64,000 nt of DNA from Flavobacteriales bacterium (GTDB lineage Bacteria; Bacteroidota; Bacteroidia; Flavobacteriales_E; Vicingaceae): the NCBI GenBank assembly GCA_020853105.1, contig JADYZM010000030.1, positions 1-64,000 of the forward strand. The letters are read 5' to 3'. A program made the position numbers and the translations under genes. Under the pieces are notes generated by a model. It was not told the origin of the DNA. It worked only from the letters and a program-made list of their open reading frames with translations, and did not search any database. Of the stretch, positions 35,797-44,174 are shown piece by piece; within the stretch, counting starts at the first letter, position 1, and each line of letters starts with the position of its first letter.

Positions 35797-37572
35797 TTAC
35801 ATTTTTAGAGGCATTTCTATACCCATCAAATTCATTCCTGATTTAATTATTTTTCCAACATTTTCGGAAAGAGCTAATCTAAACTCCAACTTTGATTTAT
35901 TCTCTTCTCTGAGTATTTCAATAGTTTGGTAGAAATTATTAAATTCTTTTACCAATTCAAAAATATAGTTACAGAGTATAGCAGGACTATAATTAACTCC
36001 CGCTTCTTTTATCACTGAAGGATATTCATTCATCAATTTGATTAAATTGATTTCCTTTTCGTTGGATTGAACTGTTGAAATTTTAGCTATGTAATTCAGT
36101 TTTTTTCCTTTTTCTAAAAGTGATTGAATTCTTGCATATGTATATTGAATAAAAGGACCTGTGTTTCCATTCAAATCGATGGATTCTTTTGGGTCAAATA
36201 CCATTCCTTTTTTGGGGTCAACTTTTAGCAAATAGTATTTAAGTCCGCTCAACCCAATCATTTTATACAAATTTTCTTTTTCAGTTTCGCTTAAATTTTC
36301 AACATGACCTCGTTCTTGAGTCGAAGTTTTTGCATCTTGAATTATGCTACACATCAAATCATCAGCATCAACCACTGTTCCTTCTCTTGATTTCATTTTT
36401 CCCTCTGGCAACTCAATCATTCCGTAAGATAAATGATAGCATCCTTCTGCCCAATTATACCCCATCTTTTTTAATAAAGTAAATAACACTTTAAAATGAT
36501 GATTTTGTTCATTTCCTACTGTATATATCAACCCATTCAAACTTGGGTGTTTTTTGTATCGCTCAATTGCTGTCCCTATGTCTTGTGTAATATAAACCGA
36601 AGTCCCATCAGCTCTTAACAAGAGTTTATCATCCATTTTATCGTCTTTCAAACTACACCATATTGAACCATCTTCTTTCTGATAAAAGATTTTATTTTTT
36701 AATCCCTGTTCTACATAATTTTTCCCGAGTAAATAGGTATCAGATTCGTAGTATATTTCGTCAAAATCTACTCCCATCGTTTTATAAGTTACGTCAAAGC
36801 CTTCATAAACCCAACTGTTCATTGTTTTCCATAAGCTTACAATATTCTCATCTCCACTTTCCCATTTTTGTAACATAATTTGAGCCTCTTTAAAGATGGG
36901 AGCTTCTTTTTCAGCAGTTTCTTTATCCATACCCTTTTCAACCAATTCGTTTATTTCCTTTTTATAGGCTTTATCAAACTCTACATAATATTTTCCAACA
37001 AAATGATCTCCTTTCATTTCGGTTGATACCGGTGTTTCTGAGTTCCCATATTTTTGCCAAGCAAGCATACTCTTGCAAATATGAATTCCTCTATCATTAA
37101 TTACTTGAGTTTTATAAACGGTATGTCCATTTGCTTTTAAAATATTTGCTACAGAATATCCTAAAAAGATATTTCTTAAATGCCCTAAATGCAATGGTTT
37201 ATTCGTATTTGGAGAAGCATATTCAACCATAAATACTTTGCCTGAATCAGAAAAAGTTCCAAAATTGCTGTCCTGAGATATTTTATTTAAAACAGAAAAC
37301 CAATGGTTTGAATTTATTGTAAGATTTAAAAATCCTTTAACAACGTTATAATTTTCAACATCTTCAACTGAATTTACAAGAAAATTTCCAATTTCTGTAG
37401 CTGTTTGTTCCGGTGATTTTTTTGAAATTTGTAAAAACGGAAAAACCACAAGTGTTAAATCACCAACAAATTCTTTTTTAGTTTTTTGAAGTTGAACTAA
37501 CTTACTATCTATACTATGATGATAAAGCAACTGAATTGCTTCAACTGTTTTATCAACTATTATTTGTTCCAT
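35797..37572 (-). CDS. argS: arginine--tRNA ligase
   Basis: 591 residues, family length. Class I synthetase: the HIGH motif is H-L-G-H at 128-131, after A-S-P-N-T-N-K-P-L, and the KMSK position is replaced by K-S-R-E-G-T as is usual for ArgRS. The N-terminal additional domain and the C-terminal DALR anticodon domain (Y-A-R-I-Q-S-L-L-E, ending near residue 591) are present. It lies 42 bases downstream of the arginase gene on the same strand, linking arginine charging with its breakdown. Confidence 0.97.
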   Translation of the reverse strand: MEQIIVDKTVEAIQLLYHHSIDSKLVQLQKTKKEFVGDLTLVVFPFLQISKKSPEQTATEIGNFLVNSVEDVENYNVVKGFLNLTINSNHWFSVLNKISQDSNFGTFSDSGKVFMVEYASPNTNKPLHLGHLRNIFLGYSVANILKANGHTVYKTQVINDRGIHICKSMLAWQKYGNSETPVSTEMKGDHFVGKYYVEFDKAYKKEINELVEKGMDKETAEKEAPIFKEAQIMLQKWESGDENIVSLWKTMNSWVYEGFDVTYKTMGVDFDEIYYESDTYLLGKNYVEQGLKNKIFYQKEDGSIWCSLKDDKMDDKLLLRADGTSVYITQDIGTAIERYKKHPSLNGLIYTVGNEQNHHFKVLFTLLKKMGYNWAEGCYHLSYGMIELPEGKMKSREGTVVDADDLMCSIIQDAKTSTQERGHVENLSETEKENLYKMIGLSGLKYYLLKVDPKKGMVFDPKESIDLNGNTGPFIQYTYARIQSLLEKGKKLNYIAKISTVQSNEKEINLIKLMNEYPSVIKEAGVNYSPAILCNYIFELVKEFNNFYQTIEILREENKSKLEFRLALSENVGKIIKSGMNLMGIEMPLKM

Positions 37573-37614
37573 AATTGTTTTTAATTTTCTTTTTGTAATC
37601 CAATTGTATTTAGG

Positions 37615-38559
37615 TTAAATAAGTTTGGTTACATCATTTATAATATCAAAAGCAGCTTCAGCCATAGCATTTCCCCTATTATCTAAACAAGGGTTAACTT
37701 CCACTATTTCTAAACATGCTAATTTTCTAGATGAAATTATTCCCTTTATTATTTGTTTAATTTCAACTTGGTCAAAACCCTTTGAAACAGGAGTTCCTGT
37801 TCCTTTAGATATTAAATCACAATCCATACTGTCCACATCAAATGAAATATAGATATAATCAACATTCTTTAACTTTTCAACAGCTTCAGAAACACAAATT
37901 TCCAATCCTCTAAACCTTACTTCTTCAACTTTATAATTTTTTATCTTATGCTTGATAATATTAATATCTTCTTGTTCTTCAGTGTCTCTGACTCCAAAAT
38001 AAACCAAATCACTGTGCAAAATTTTTGGTTGTATTCCACCAATATTTTTGATTGCTTCCCAATTCTCAAAAGTTGTTGCTGTAACCGAATTTCGTTTGCA
38101 GTCCATATTATCATCGCCTAATGCAGCAGCCAATGGCATACCATGAACATTGCCTGAAGGTGTTGTATAGGGAGAGTGCATATCCGCATGCGCATCAATC
38201 CAAACTACTCCAATTCTTTTATCAGGGTAAGTGCATTTTAATCCACTAATAGTGCCTAAAGCTGAGGAATGATCACCCGATAGTATTAGTGGAAATTTTT
38301 CTTCCTTTAAAGTTTCCATTACATAATTACATAGATTCTCACATACTTCTCTCACCTTGCCAATACGAAGTGCATAAGGGGTGTATTGCTTTTCATAAAC
38401 AGCTTCATTTGAGGTTGGCACATCAACATAACTATGCTGATTAAAGAAATCACTACCGGCATTAATTGCAGCAATTTCTATTGCATCAATACCTAAATCA
38501 GAACCTCGTGTGCCGGCACCAATATCAGACCGATTCTTAATAATTTTAATCTCTTTCAT
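37615..38559 (-). CDS. arginase
   Basis: 314 residues from ATG 38559; the frame opens at a TTG ten codons earlier. Ureohydrolase fold with the binuclear Mn ligands: G-D-H-S (about 98), W-I-D-A-H-A-D-M-H-S (about 125-133) and S-F-D-V-D-S-M-D. The stretch N-V-H-G-M-P-L-A-A and G-T-G-T-P-V-S-K-G fit arginase rather than agmatinase. It hydrolyses arginine to ornithine and urea. It is followed by argS, and faces a divergent arginine decarboxylase 81 bases away, so three arginine users are clustered. Confidence 0.9.
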   Translation of the reverse strand: MKEIKIIKNRSDIGAGTRGSDLGIDAIEIAAINAGSDFFNQHSYVDVPTSNEAVYEKQYTPYALRIGKVREVCENLCNYVMETLKEEKFPLILSGDHSSALGTISGLKCTYPDKRIGVVWIDAHADMHSPYTTPSGNVHGMPLAAALGDDNMDCKRNSVTATTFENWEAIKNIGGIQPKILHSDLVYFGVRDTEEQEDINIIKHKIKNYKVEEVRFRGLEICVSEAVEKLKNVDYIYISFDVDSMDCDLISKGTGTPVSKGFDQVEIKQIIKGIISSRKLACLEIVEVNPCLDNRGNAMAEAAFDIINDVTKLI

Positions 38560-38603
38560 AGTTATTTTATTCAAAAAATTAATATCCAAGTTAATTACTT
38601 TGT

Positions 38604-38611
38604 TACTTTTG
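38604..38611 (+). promoter_or_regulatory. -7 element TACTTTTG ahead of the arginine decarboxylase gene
   Basis: An exact TAnnTTTG, 29 bases before ATG 38641, inside the divergent arginase/decarboxylase spacer. No matching element was found for the arginase direction. Confidence 0.45.
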
Positions 38612-38640
38612 CAACAATGTAACTCAATTCAATTGAAATC

Positions 38641-40041
38641 ATGAAAAACAAATATCAAGATTTAATAGAACAAACTTTTTTCTTTCCTCAAGAAGGATAC
38701 GAAGTTATCGAAAATGAACTGTATTTCAATAAAATTCCTTTAATGGATATAATAAAACAATACGGAACACCATTAAAATTAACTTATTTACCCAAGATTT
38801 CAGAGCAAATCAATAAAGCCAAAACAATGTTTAAAGTTGCAATGGCTAAAACAAATTATGACGGAACTTATACCTATTGTTATTGCACAAAAAGTTCACA
38901 CTTTTCATTCATCTTAGAAGAAGTTTTAAAAAATGATGCTCATATCGAAACATCATCTGCTTATGATATTGAAATTATCAAACAATTGTATTCCGAAAAG
39001 AAATTAACCAAAAATAATTATATAATCAGTAATGGTTTCAAAAGAGAGCCCTATTTAGAAGGCATCACCCAGTTGATGAAAAATGGCTTTAACATTATTC
39101 CCATTTTAGACAACAAAAGTGAGCTGGATTATTACATTAAAAATGTTAAAAGTACATTAGACATTAATATTGGAATCAGAATTGCTTCAGAAGAAGAACC
39201 TTCTTTTCAGTTCTATACTTCTAGGCTAGGTATAAGACACAAAGATATTAAGGAGTTTTATAAGACTAAGATCAAACCACAAAAGAACATTAAACTTAAA
39301 ATGCTCCATTTTTTCATCAATACAGGAATTAGAGATACTGCATACTATTGGTCTGAATTGTTAAAAGCTCTTAATGTATATTGTGAACTTAAAACGGTAT
39401 GCCCAGAACTTGAAGCGTTGAATATTGGAGGTGGTTTGCCTTTCAAAAACTCACTGGGCTTTGAATTTCAATACGAATATACTATAGAAGAGGTTGTTGC
39501 TCAAATCAAAGAATATTGCAATGGAAGAGGCGTTAAAGAACCTAACATTTTTACTGAATTTGGCTCATTTACAGTTGCAGAAAGTGGTGTAAATATTTAT
39601 TCCATTATTGATGTGAAAGAGCAAAACGATACAGAAATGTGGTATATGATTGATAACTCTTTTATTACAACATTACCTGATGCATGGGCTATAAATCAAA
39701 GATATATTTTGTTAGCCATAAACCATTGGAACAACGATTTTAAAAGAGTTAACCTTGGGGGAATGACTTGTGACAGTCTTGATTATTATAATTCAGAAGC
39801 CCATATCAGTCAAATTTTCTTACCAAAAACAGATAATACATCAACAGACCCTTTATATATTGCTTTTTTTAACACCGGTGCTTATCAAGAATCATTGAGT
39901 GGATATGGTGGAATTAAGCACTGTTTGATTCCTTCTCCAAAACATGTTGTTGTAGATATTGATGAAAATGGAGACTACACCACTAAACTTTTTAGTAAAG
40001 AACAAAGTGCAAAATCAATGCTAAAAATACTGGGTTATTAG
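38641..40041 (+). CDS. speA: arginine decarboxylase (PLP fold III, Bacteroidota type)
   Basis: 466 residues, shorter than the about 650-residue E. coli SpeA. Alanine-racemase-like barrel: PLP Lys is probably K84 in Y-C-Y-C-T-K-S-S-H, and the PLP phosphate loop is L-N-I-G-G-G-L-P-F. The second domain has F-T-E-F-G-S-F-T-V-A-E-S-G, C-D-S-L-D near the substrate site and F-F-N-T-G-A-Y-Q-E-S-L-S-G. It should convert arginine to agmatine for polyamines. The divergent arginase supports arginine as the substrate. The short form is known in this phylum; the substrate is nonetheless inferred. Confidence 0.85.
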   Translation: MKNKYQDLIEQTFFFPQEGYEVIENELYFNKIPLMDIIKQYGTPLKLTYLPKISEQINKAKTMFKVAMAKTNYDGTYTYCYCTKSSHFSFILEEVLKNDAHIETSSAYDIEIIKQLYSEKKLTKNNYIISNGFKREPYLEGITQLMKNGFNIIPILDNKSELDYYIKNVKSTLDINIGIRIASEEEPSFQFYTSRLGIRHKDIKEFYKTKIKPQKNIKLKMLHFFINTGIRDTAYYWSELLKALNVYCELKTVCPELEALNIGGGLPFKNSLGFEFQYEYTIEEVVAQIKEYCNGRGVKEPNIFTEFGSFTVAESGVNIYSIIDVKEQNDTEMWYMIDNSFITTLPDAWAINQRYILLAINHWNNDFKRVNLGGMTCDSLDYYNSEAHISQIFLPKTDNTSTDPLYIAFFNTGAYQESLSGYGGIKHCLIPSPKHVVVDIDENGDYTTKLFSKEQSAKSMLKILGY

Positions 40042-40105
40042 TCGATAAATACTATTTATTTAGCTTCAAAATAAATACATTTATCTCTTTTTCATAAAAG
40101 ATTTA

Positions 40106-40113
40106 TACATTTG
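40106..40113 (+). promoter_or_regulatory. -7 element TACATTTG, probably leaderless
   Basis: Exact TAnnTTTG, 6 bases before ATG 40120. The extended form TACATTTGTGCTT is the same as at 61428-61440. Confidence 0.55.
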
Positions 40114-40119
40114 TGCTTC

Positions 40120-40830
40120 ATGCAAAAAAAAATGAGATTTAATAATCTAACCAAGTTATTTGTTTTTATTTTCATTTCGCTTGTTATTTCAAGTTGTGGT
40201 GATGGTGTAAGCAATAAAACTGAAGGTGTAATTGAATATAAAGTTTCTTATCCAAAAATGGAAAAAGACAACTTTATGCGTGATTTTATGCCAGAAAAAA
40301 TGATTGTGAAATTTAAAGATAATACCTACACCAATAATTTGAGTGCAGGTATGGGAATGTTTAAATCAAGTTTTATTTGCAGCAAAGAGAATAATGAGTA
40401 TATACAGTTGGTTAAATTGCTTAACAAACAGTATGCAATGAAATTGAATAAAGATGAGATTGCAAAATCAATGGCAAGCAAGCCAAAATATACCATTGAG
40501 TTTACCAATGAAGTTAAAGAAATATTGGGATTTCATTGTACAAAAGCAATTGTAAATATGAATAACGAAGCACAAGATGCTTTTACTGTTTTTTATACAG
40601 AGAATTTAAATATTGAAAACCCAAATTGGTGTAATGAATTTGTTGACATCCCTGGGGTTATGCTTGAATATCAGTATGAAAAATATGGCGTTTGTATGAG
40701 ATTCACTGCCGACAAAATTGAATATTCAAAAATAAATGACGAAGAATTTCAAATTCCAAATGGATACAAACTAATTTCAGAGCCAGAAATGGACAAAGAA
40801 ATGAAGGAAATTTTTGATAGTTTCAACTGA
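40120..40830 (+). CDS. lipoprotein, hypothetical (DUF4412-like)
   Basis: 236 residues from ATG 40120. A signal peptide ends in a lipobox, V-I-S-S-C at about 25-29. The mature part begins E-G-V-I-E-Y-K-V-S-Y-P and is beta-rich, with I-V-K-F-K-D-N-T-Y and F-H-C-T-K-A-I-V-N-M, resembling the DUF4412/GLPGLI-like group of Bacteroidota envelope proteins. Two Cys in the mature part (F-I-C-S-K and F-H-C-T-K) may pair. No function known. It is a single gene between the arginine decarboxylase and ftsK, each with its own -7 element. Confidence 0.7.
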   Translation: MQKKMRFNNLTKLFVFIFISLVISSCGDGVSNKTEGVIEYKVSYPKMEKDNFMRDFMPEKMIVKFKDNTYTNNLSAGMGMFKSSFICSKENNEYIQLVKLLNKQYAMKLNKDEIAKSMASKPKYTIEFTNEVKEILGFHCTKAIVNMNNEAQDAFTVFYTENLNIENPNWCNEFVDIPGVMLEYQYEKYGVCMRFTADKIEYSKINDEEFQIPNGYKLISEPEMDKEMKEIFDSFN

Positions 40831-40909
40831 TTTCATTTTTCCAATTTTTATTCACAACTTGTTGTTACTTTATTAAAACAATTGTAAAAGTTTACTTGTT
40901 TTGATTTAT

Positions 40910-40917
40910 ATACCTTT
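40910..40917 (+). promoter_or_regulatory. -7 element TACCTTTG ahead of ftsK
   Basis: Exact TAnnTTTG, 24 bases before ATG 40942, with a TTT at 40890-40892 as a possible weak -33 element. Likely drives ftsK-lolA. Confidence 0.5.
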
Positions 40918-40941
40918 GATTGATAAAGTATTTTTAATTAG

Positions 40942-43443
40942 ATGGTAAAAAATCAATTCAAAACAACTCCAAACAAAGAATCAGAGATAGCTGAAGTAAA
41001 AAATTCAACATCTGAAAAAAGACCTTCAGGAGAAACTATTTTTAAAAAATTTATACATTTAATCAAAGGAGAAAAAACTAAAAATATAGTTGGATTGTTC
41101 CTTTTGATTTTTTCAGTTTTTATTACCGTTTCATTCATTTCCTATTTCTTCACTTGGAAAATTGATCAAGACAAACTTGGTGATTCATGGTATAACATAC
41201 TCTTTAATACAAACATTATCACTGAAAATTGGATGGGAAAAATGGGGGCATTATTATCTCATCAATTCATTTTTAGCGGGTTTGGAATCTCCTCATTTAT
41301 TATAGCATTTGTTTTGTTTATTGTTGGCATTAAGCTATTTTTTAAAACTGAAGTCATTTCAACAAGAAAACTATTTTTTCATTCCCTATTTTTTATCGTT
41401 TGGTTTTCGGTTTGCCTATCATTTGTTCTTAATAAAATTCCTATTTTGGGTGGAGCATTTGGTTACCAATCAAACATTTGGTTGAGCAGTGTAATTGGTA
41501 ATATCGGCGTTGGTTTAATCTTACTTTTTTCTATAATAAGTTATTTGATAGTTAATTATAATTTTTCATTTGCATCTATCTCCAAGAAAAATAACCAATC
41601 AGTTGATGATATTACCCAAAACAACAAAGAAACAATCTACCCTGAAAAAATTTATCAAAAATCAGAAGAAAATTCATTTACAGAAAATAGGATTATACAT
41701 AAAGTTGAGAATGAGATGAATTTGGAAAATGATAATTCAAATACGGTTGTTGAAAGCACTATTGAGGATAAACAAAGTGAAGTAATTTTAGATTTGTCTG
41801 TAACCGAAAAAATTGAAGAAAATAAGGAGACTATTGATGAAGACATAACTTTTGTAGTTGAGAAAACAGAAGTGAAAGAAGAAATTTTATCTGAATCTGA
41901 GATAAACCAGAAAGTCGCTGATTTTGGTGAATACGACCCAACTTTAGACCTCTCATCATACCAACTACCACCATTAGAATTATTAAAAGATTTTGGAAAT
42001 TCTCAAAAAACAGTAACATCGGAGGAACTAGAAGCTAATAAAAATAGAATTTTAGAAACCCTTCAAAACTATAGCATTAAAATCAATTCAATAAAAGCCA
42101 CTATAGGACCAACTGTTACTTTATATGAAATTGTTCCCGAGGCTGGAGTACGTATTTCAAAAATCAAAAATTTGGAAGACGACATTGCTCTAAGTTTGGC
42201 TGCTTTAGGAATTCGTATAATCGCTCCAATTCCTGGAAAAGGAACCATAGGAATTGAGGTTCCTAATCAAAACCCGGAAATCGTTTCAATGAGAACAGTT
42301 ATAGCATCTGATAAATTTCAAAATGCAAAAATGGAATTGCCCATTGTTATGGGAAAAACAATTACTAATGAAACATTTGTTTTTGATTTAACTAAAATGC
42401 CACACTTACTTATGGCTGGAGCAACCGGTCAAGGTAAATCTGTTGGATTAAATGCCGTTTTAACATCATTACTATATAAAAAACACCCATCTCAACTCAA
42501 ATTTGTATTGGTTGATCCGAAAAAAGTTGAACTTACTTTATACAATAAAATTGAACGTCATTTTTTAGCGAAATTACCTGATACTGAAGATGCAATTATA
42601 ACTGATAATCAAAAAGTTATAAATACTCTTAACTCATTGTGTATAGAAATGGAACAGCGATACGAACTGTTAAAAGATGCAATGGTGAGAAACATAGTTG
42701 AATACAACAGCAAATTTGTTGAACGAAAATTAAATCCTAACGATGGACATAAATTTTTGCCTTATATTGTTTTAGTTATTGATGAGTTTGCAGATTTGAT
42801 TATGACTGCTGGTAAAGAAGTTGAAACTCCAATAGCAAGGTTAGCACAATTAGCCAGAGCCATTGGAATACATTTGATAATAGCAACCCAGCGTCCATCT
42901 GCAAATATTATCACAGGAATAATCAAGGCTAATTTTCCCGGAAGAATTGCTTTTAGAGTAACCTCAGGAATTGATTCAAGAACAATACTAGATTCAAGCG
43001 GTGCAGATCAATTAATTGGAAAAGGCGATATGCTTATTTCACAAGGTAATACTTTGGTTCGTGTTCAATGTGCTTTTGTAGATACACCTGAAGTAGAACA
43101 AATTTGTGAATTTATTGGAAATCAGAGGGGTTATCCTGAAGTATTTACCTTACCTGAATGTGTAGGGGAATCTTCAACAGGTGGTTCAGGAACTTTTGAT
43201 GATGACGATAAAGATGCATTATTTGATGAAGCCGCACGAATTATTGTATCAAGCCAACAAGGTTCAGCTTCATTATTACAAAGAAAACTCAAAATCGGGT
43301 ACAATAGAGCTGGAAGATTAATAGACCAAATGGAACAAGCAAAAATTATTGGTCCATTTGAGGGCAGCAAAGCCAGACAAGTTAATATTACTGATATGGC
43401 GAATTTGGAACAGTTTTTGTCAGAAATGAAGAACAACAAATAA
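40942..43443 (+). CDS. ftsK: DNA translocase FtsK/SpoIIIE
   Basis: 833 residues. N-terminal membrane domain with about four TM helices (about 48-215), an acidic linker (215-360), then the motor: V-T-L-Y-E-I-V-P-E-A-G-V-R-I-S-K-I (alpha domain), Walker A G-A-T-G-Q-G-K-S (about 493-500), Walker B V-L-V-I-D-E-F-A-D-L and A-T-Q-R-P-S-A-N-I-I-T-G. The C-terminal winged-helix gamma domain (about 760-825) includes L-Q-R-K-L-K-I-G-Y-N-R-A-G-R. It pumps DNA at the septum for chromosome dimer resolution. lolA follows after 10 bases. Confidence 0.96.
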   Translation: MVKNQFKTTPNKESEIAEVKNSTSEKRPSGETIFKKFIHLIKGEKTKNIVGLFLLIFSVFITVSFISYFFTWKIDQDKLGDSWYNILFNTNIITENWMGKMGALLSHQFIFSGFGISSFIIAFVLFIVGIKLFFKTEVISTRKLFFHSLFFIVWFSVCLSFVLNKIPILGGAFGYQSNIWLSSVIGNIGVGLILLFSIISYLIVNYNFSFASISKKNNQSVDDITQNNKETIYPEKIYQKSEENSFTENRIIHKVENEMNLENDNSNTVVESTIEDKQSEVILDLSVTEKIEENKETIDEDITFVVEKTEVKEEILSESEINQKVADFGEYDPTLDLSSYQLPPLELLKDFGNSQKTVTSEELEANKNRILETLQNYSIKINSIKATIGPTVTLYEIVPEAGVRISKIKNLEDDIALSLAALGIRIIAPIPGKGTIGIEVPNQNPEIVSMRTVIASDKFQNAKMELPIVMGKTITNETFVFDLTKMPHLLMAGATGQGKSVGLNAVLTSLLYKKHPSQLKFVLVDPKKVELTLYNKIERHFLAKLPDTEDAIITDNQKVINTLNSLCIEMEQRYELLKDAMVRNIVEYNSKFVERKLNPNDGHKFLPYIVLVIDEFADLIMTAGKEVETPIARLAQLARAIGIHLIIATQRPSANIITGIIKANFPGRIAFRVTSGIDSRTILDSSGADQLIGKGDMLISQGNTLVRVQCAFVDTPEVEQICEFIGNQRGYPEVFTLPECVGESSTGGSGTFDDDDKDALFDEAARIIVSSQQGSASLLQRKLKIGYNRAGRLIDQMEQAKIIGPFEGSKARQVNITDMANLEQFLSEMKNNK

Positions 43444-43453
43444 TTTATTTAAA

Positions 43454-44095
43454 ATGAAAAAAGTAATTCTGTTAATCATTGTATCAATTTTTACAATACA
43501 AACACAAGCTCAAGAAGATTTAAAAGCAAAGCAAATATTAGATAAACTAAGCTCTAAAACTAAAGCATATACTTCAATAAAAGCAACATTTCAATTGATT
43601 ATAAGCAGTAAAAAAGACGGACTTAATGAAACACAAGATGGTTCTATTCAAATTAAAGGTAATAAATACAATTTAGGAATAAAAGGACAAGAAATTCTCT
43701 CTGACGGGAAAACAGTTTGGACTTATATTAAAGAATCTGATGAAGTTCATATCAATTCCATAGGATCTGATGAAAGTGATGGAACATTAAGTCCAAACAA
43801 GTTATTTACCTTATATGAAACAGGGTTTAAATATAAATATGTTGAGGAAAAAAACAATATTCACACCATCAATTTGTATCCTAAAGATGCCAATTCAAAA
43901 GCATTTCACCGAATTACCCTATTTATTGATAAGCTAAAAGAAGAAATCAAAGAAGTTAAAGTATTTGGTAAAGATGGCAGTGAAACTACATATAGAATTA
44001 AAACTTTTATAACAAATTCTCCTCTTGCTGACGCTTTGTTTGTGTTTGATAAATCAAAACATCCAAAAGTAGAAGTTATTGATTTAAGAGAATAA
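43454..44095 (+). CDS. lolA: outer-membrane lipoprotein carrier protein LolA
   Basis: 213 residues. A signal peptide (M-K-K-V-I-L-L-I-I-V-S-I-F-T-I-Q-T-Q-A-Q) is followed by the LolA half-barrel: A-K-Q-I-L-D-K-L-S-S-K-T-K-A-Y-T-S-I-K-A-T-F, then G-S-I-Q-I-K-G-N-K-Y-N-L and D-G-K-T-V-W-T-Y. It ferries lipoproteins through the periplasm to the outer membrane. The ftsK-lolA order is also common in other bacteria. The gene is ended by a strong hairpin 17 bases downstream. Confidence 0.92.
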   Translation: MKKVILLIIVSIFTIQTQAQEDLKAKQILDKLSSKTKAYTSIKATFQLIISSKKDGLNETQDGSIQIKGNKYNLGIKGQEILSDGKTVWTYIKESDEVHINSIGSDESDGTLSPNKLFTLYETGFKYKYVEEKNNIHTINLYPKDANSKAFHRITLFIDKLKEEIKEVKVFGKDGSETTYRIKTFITNSPLADALFVFDKSKHPKVEVIDLRE

Positions 44096-44112
44096 ATTTT
44101 TACATCTAATAA

Positions 44113-44154
44113 AAAGGAAAGAGGTAATCATAAAAATGATTACCTCTTTCCTTT
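44113..44154. terminator. bidirectional intrinsic terminator
   Basis: A perfect 19-bp inverted repeat (44113-44131 with 44136-44154) encloses a 4-base AAAA loop. The left arm is AAAGGAAAGAGGTAATCAT. It lies between lolA (+) and the PKD protein gene (-), which converge here, so it can end both transcripts. It is the only strong hairpin of this kind found in the window. Confidence 0.9.
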
Positions 44155-44174
44155 CTTAACTAAACAACAATATT

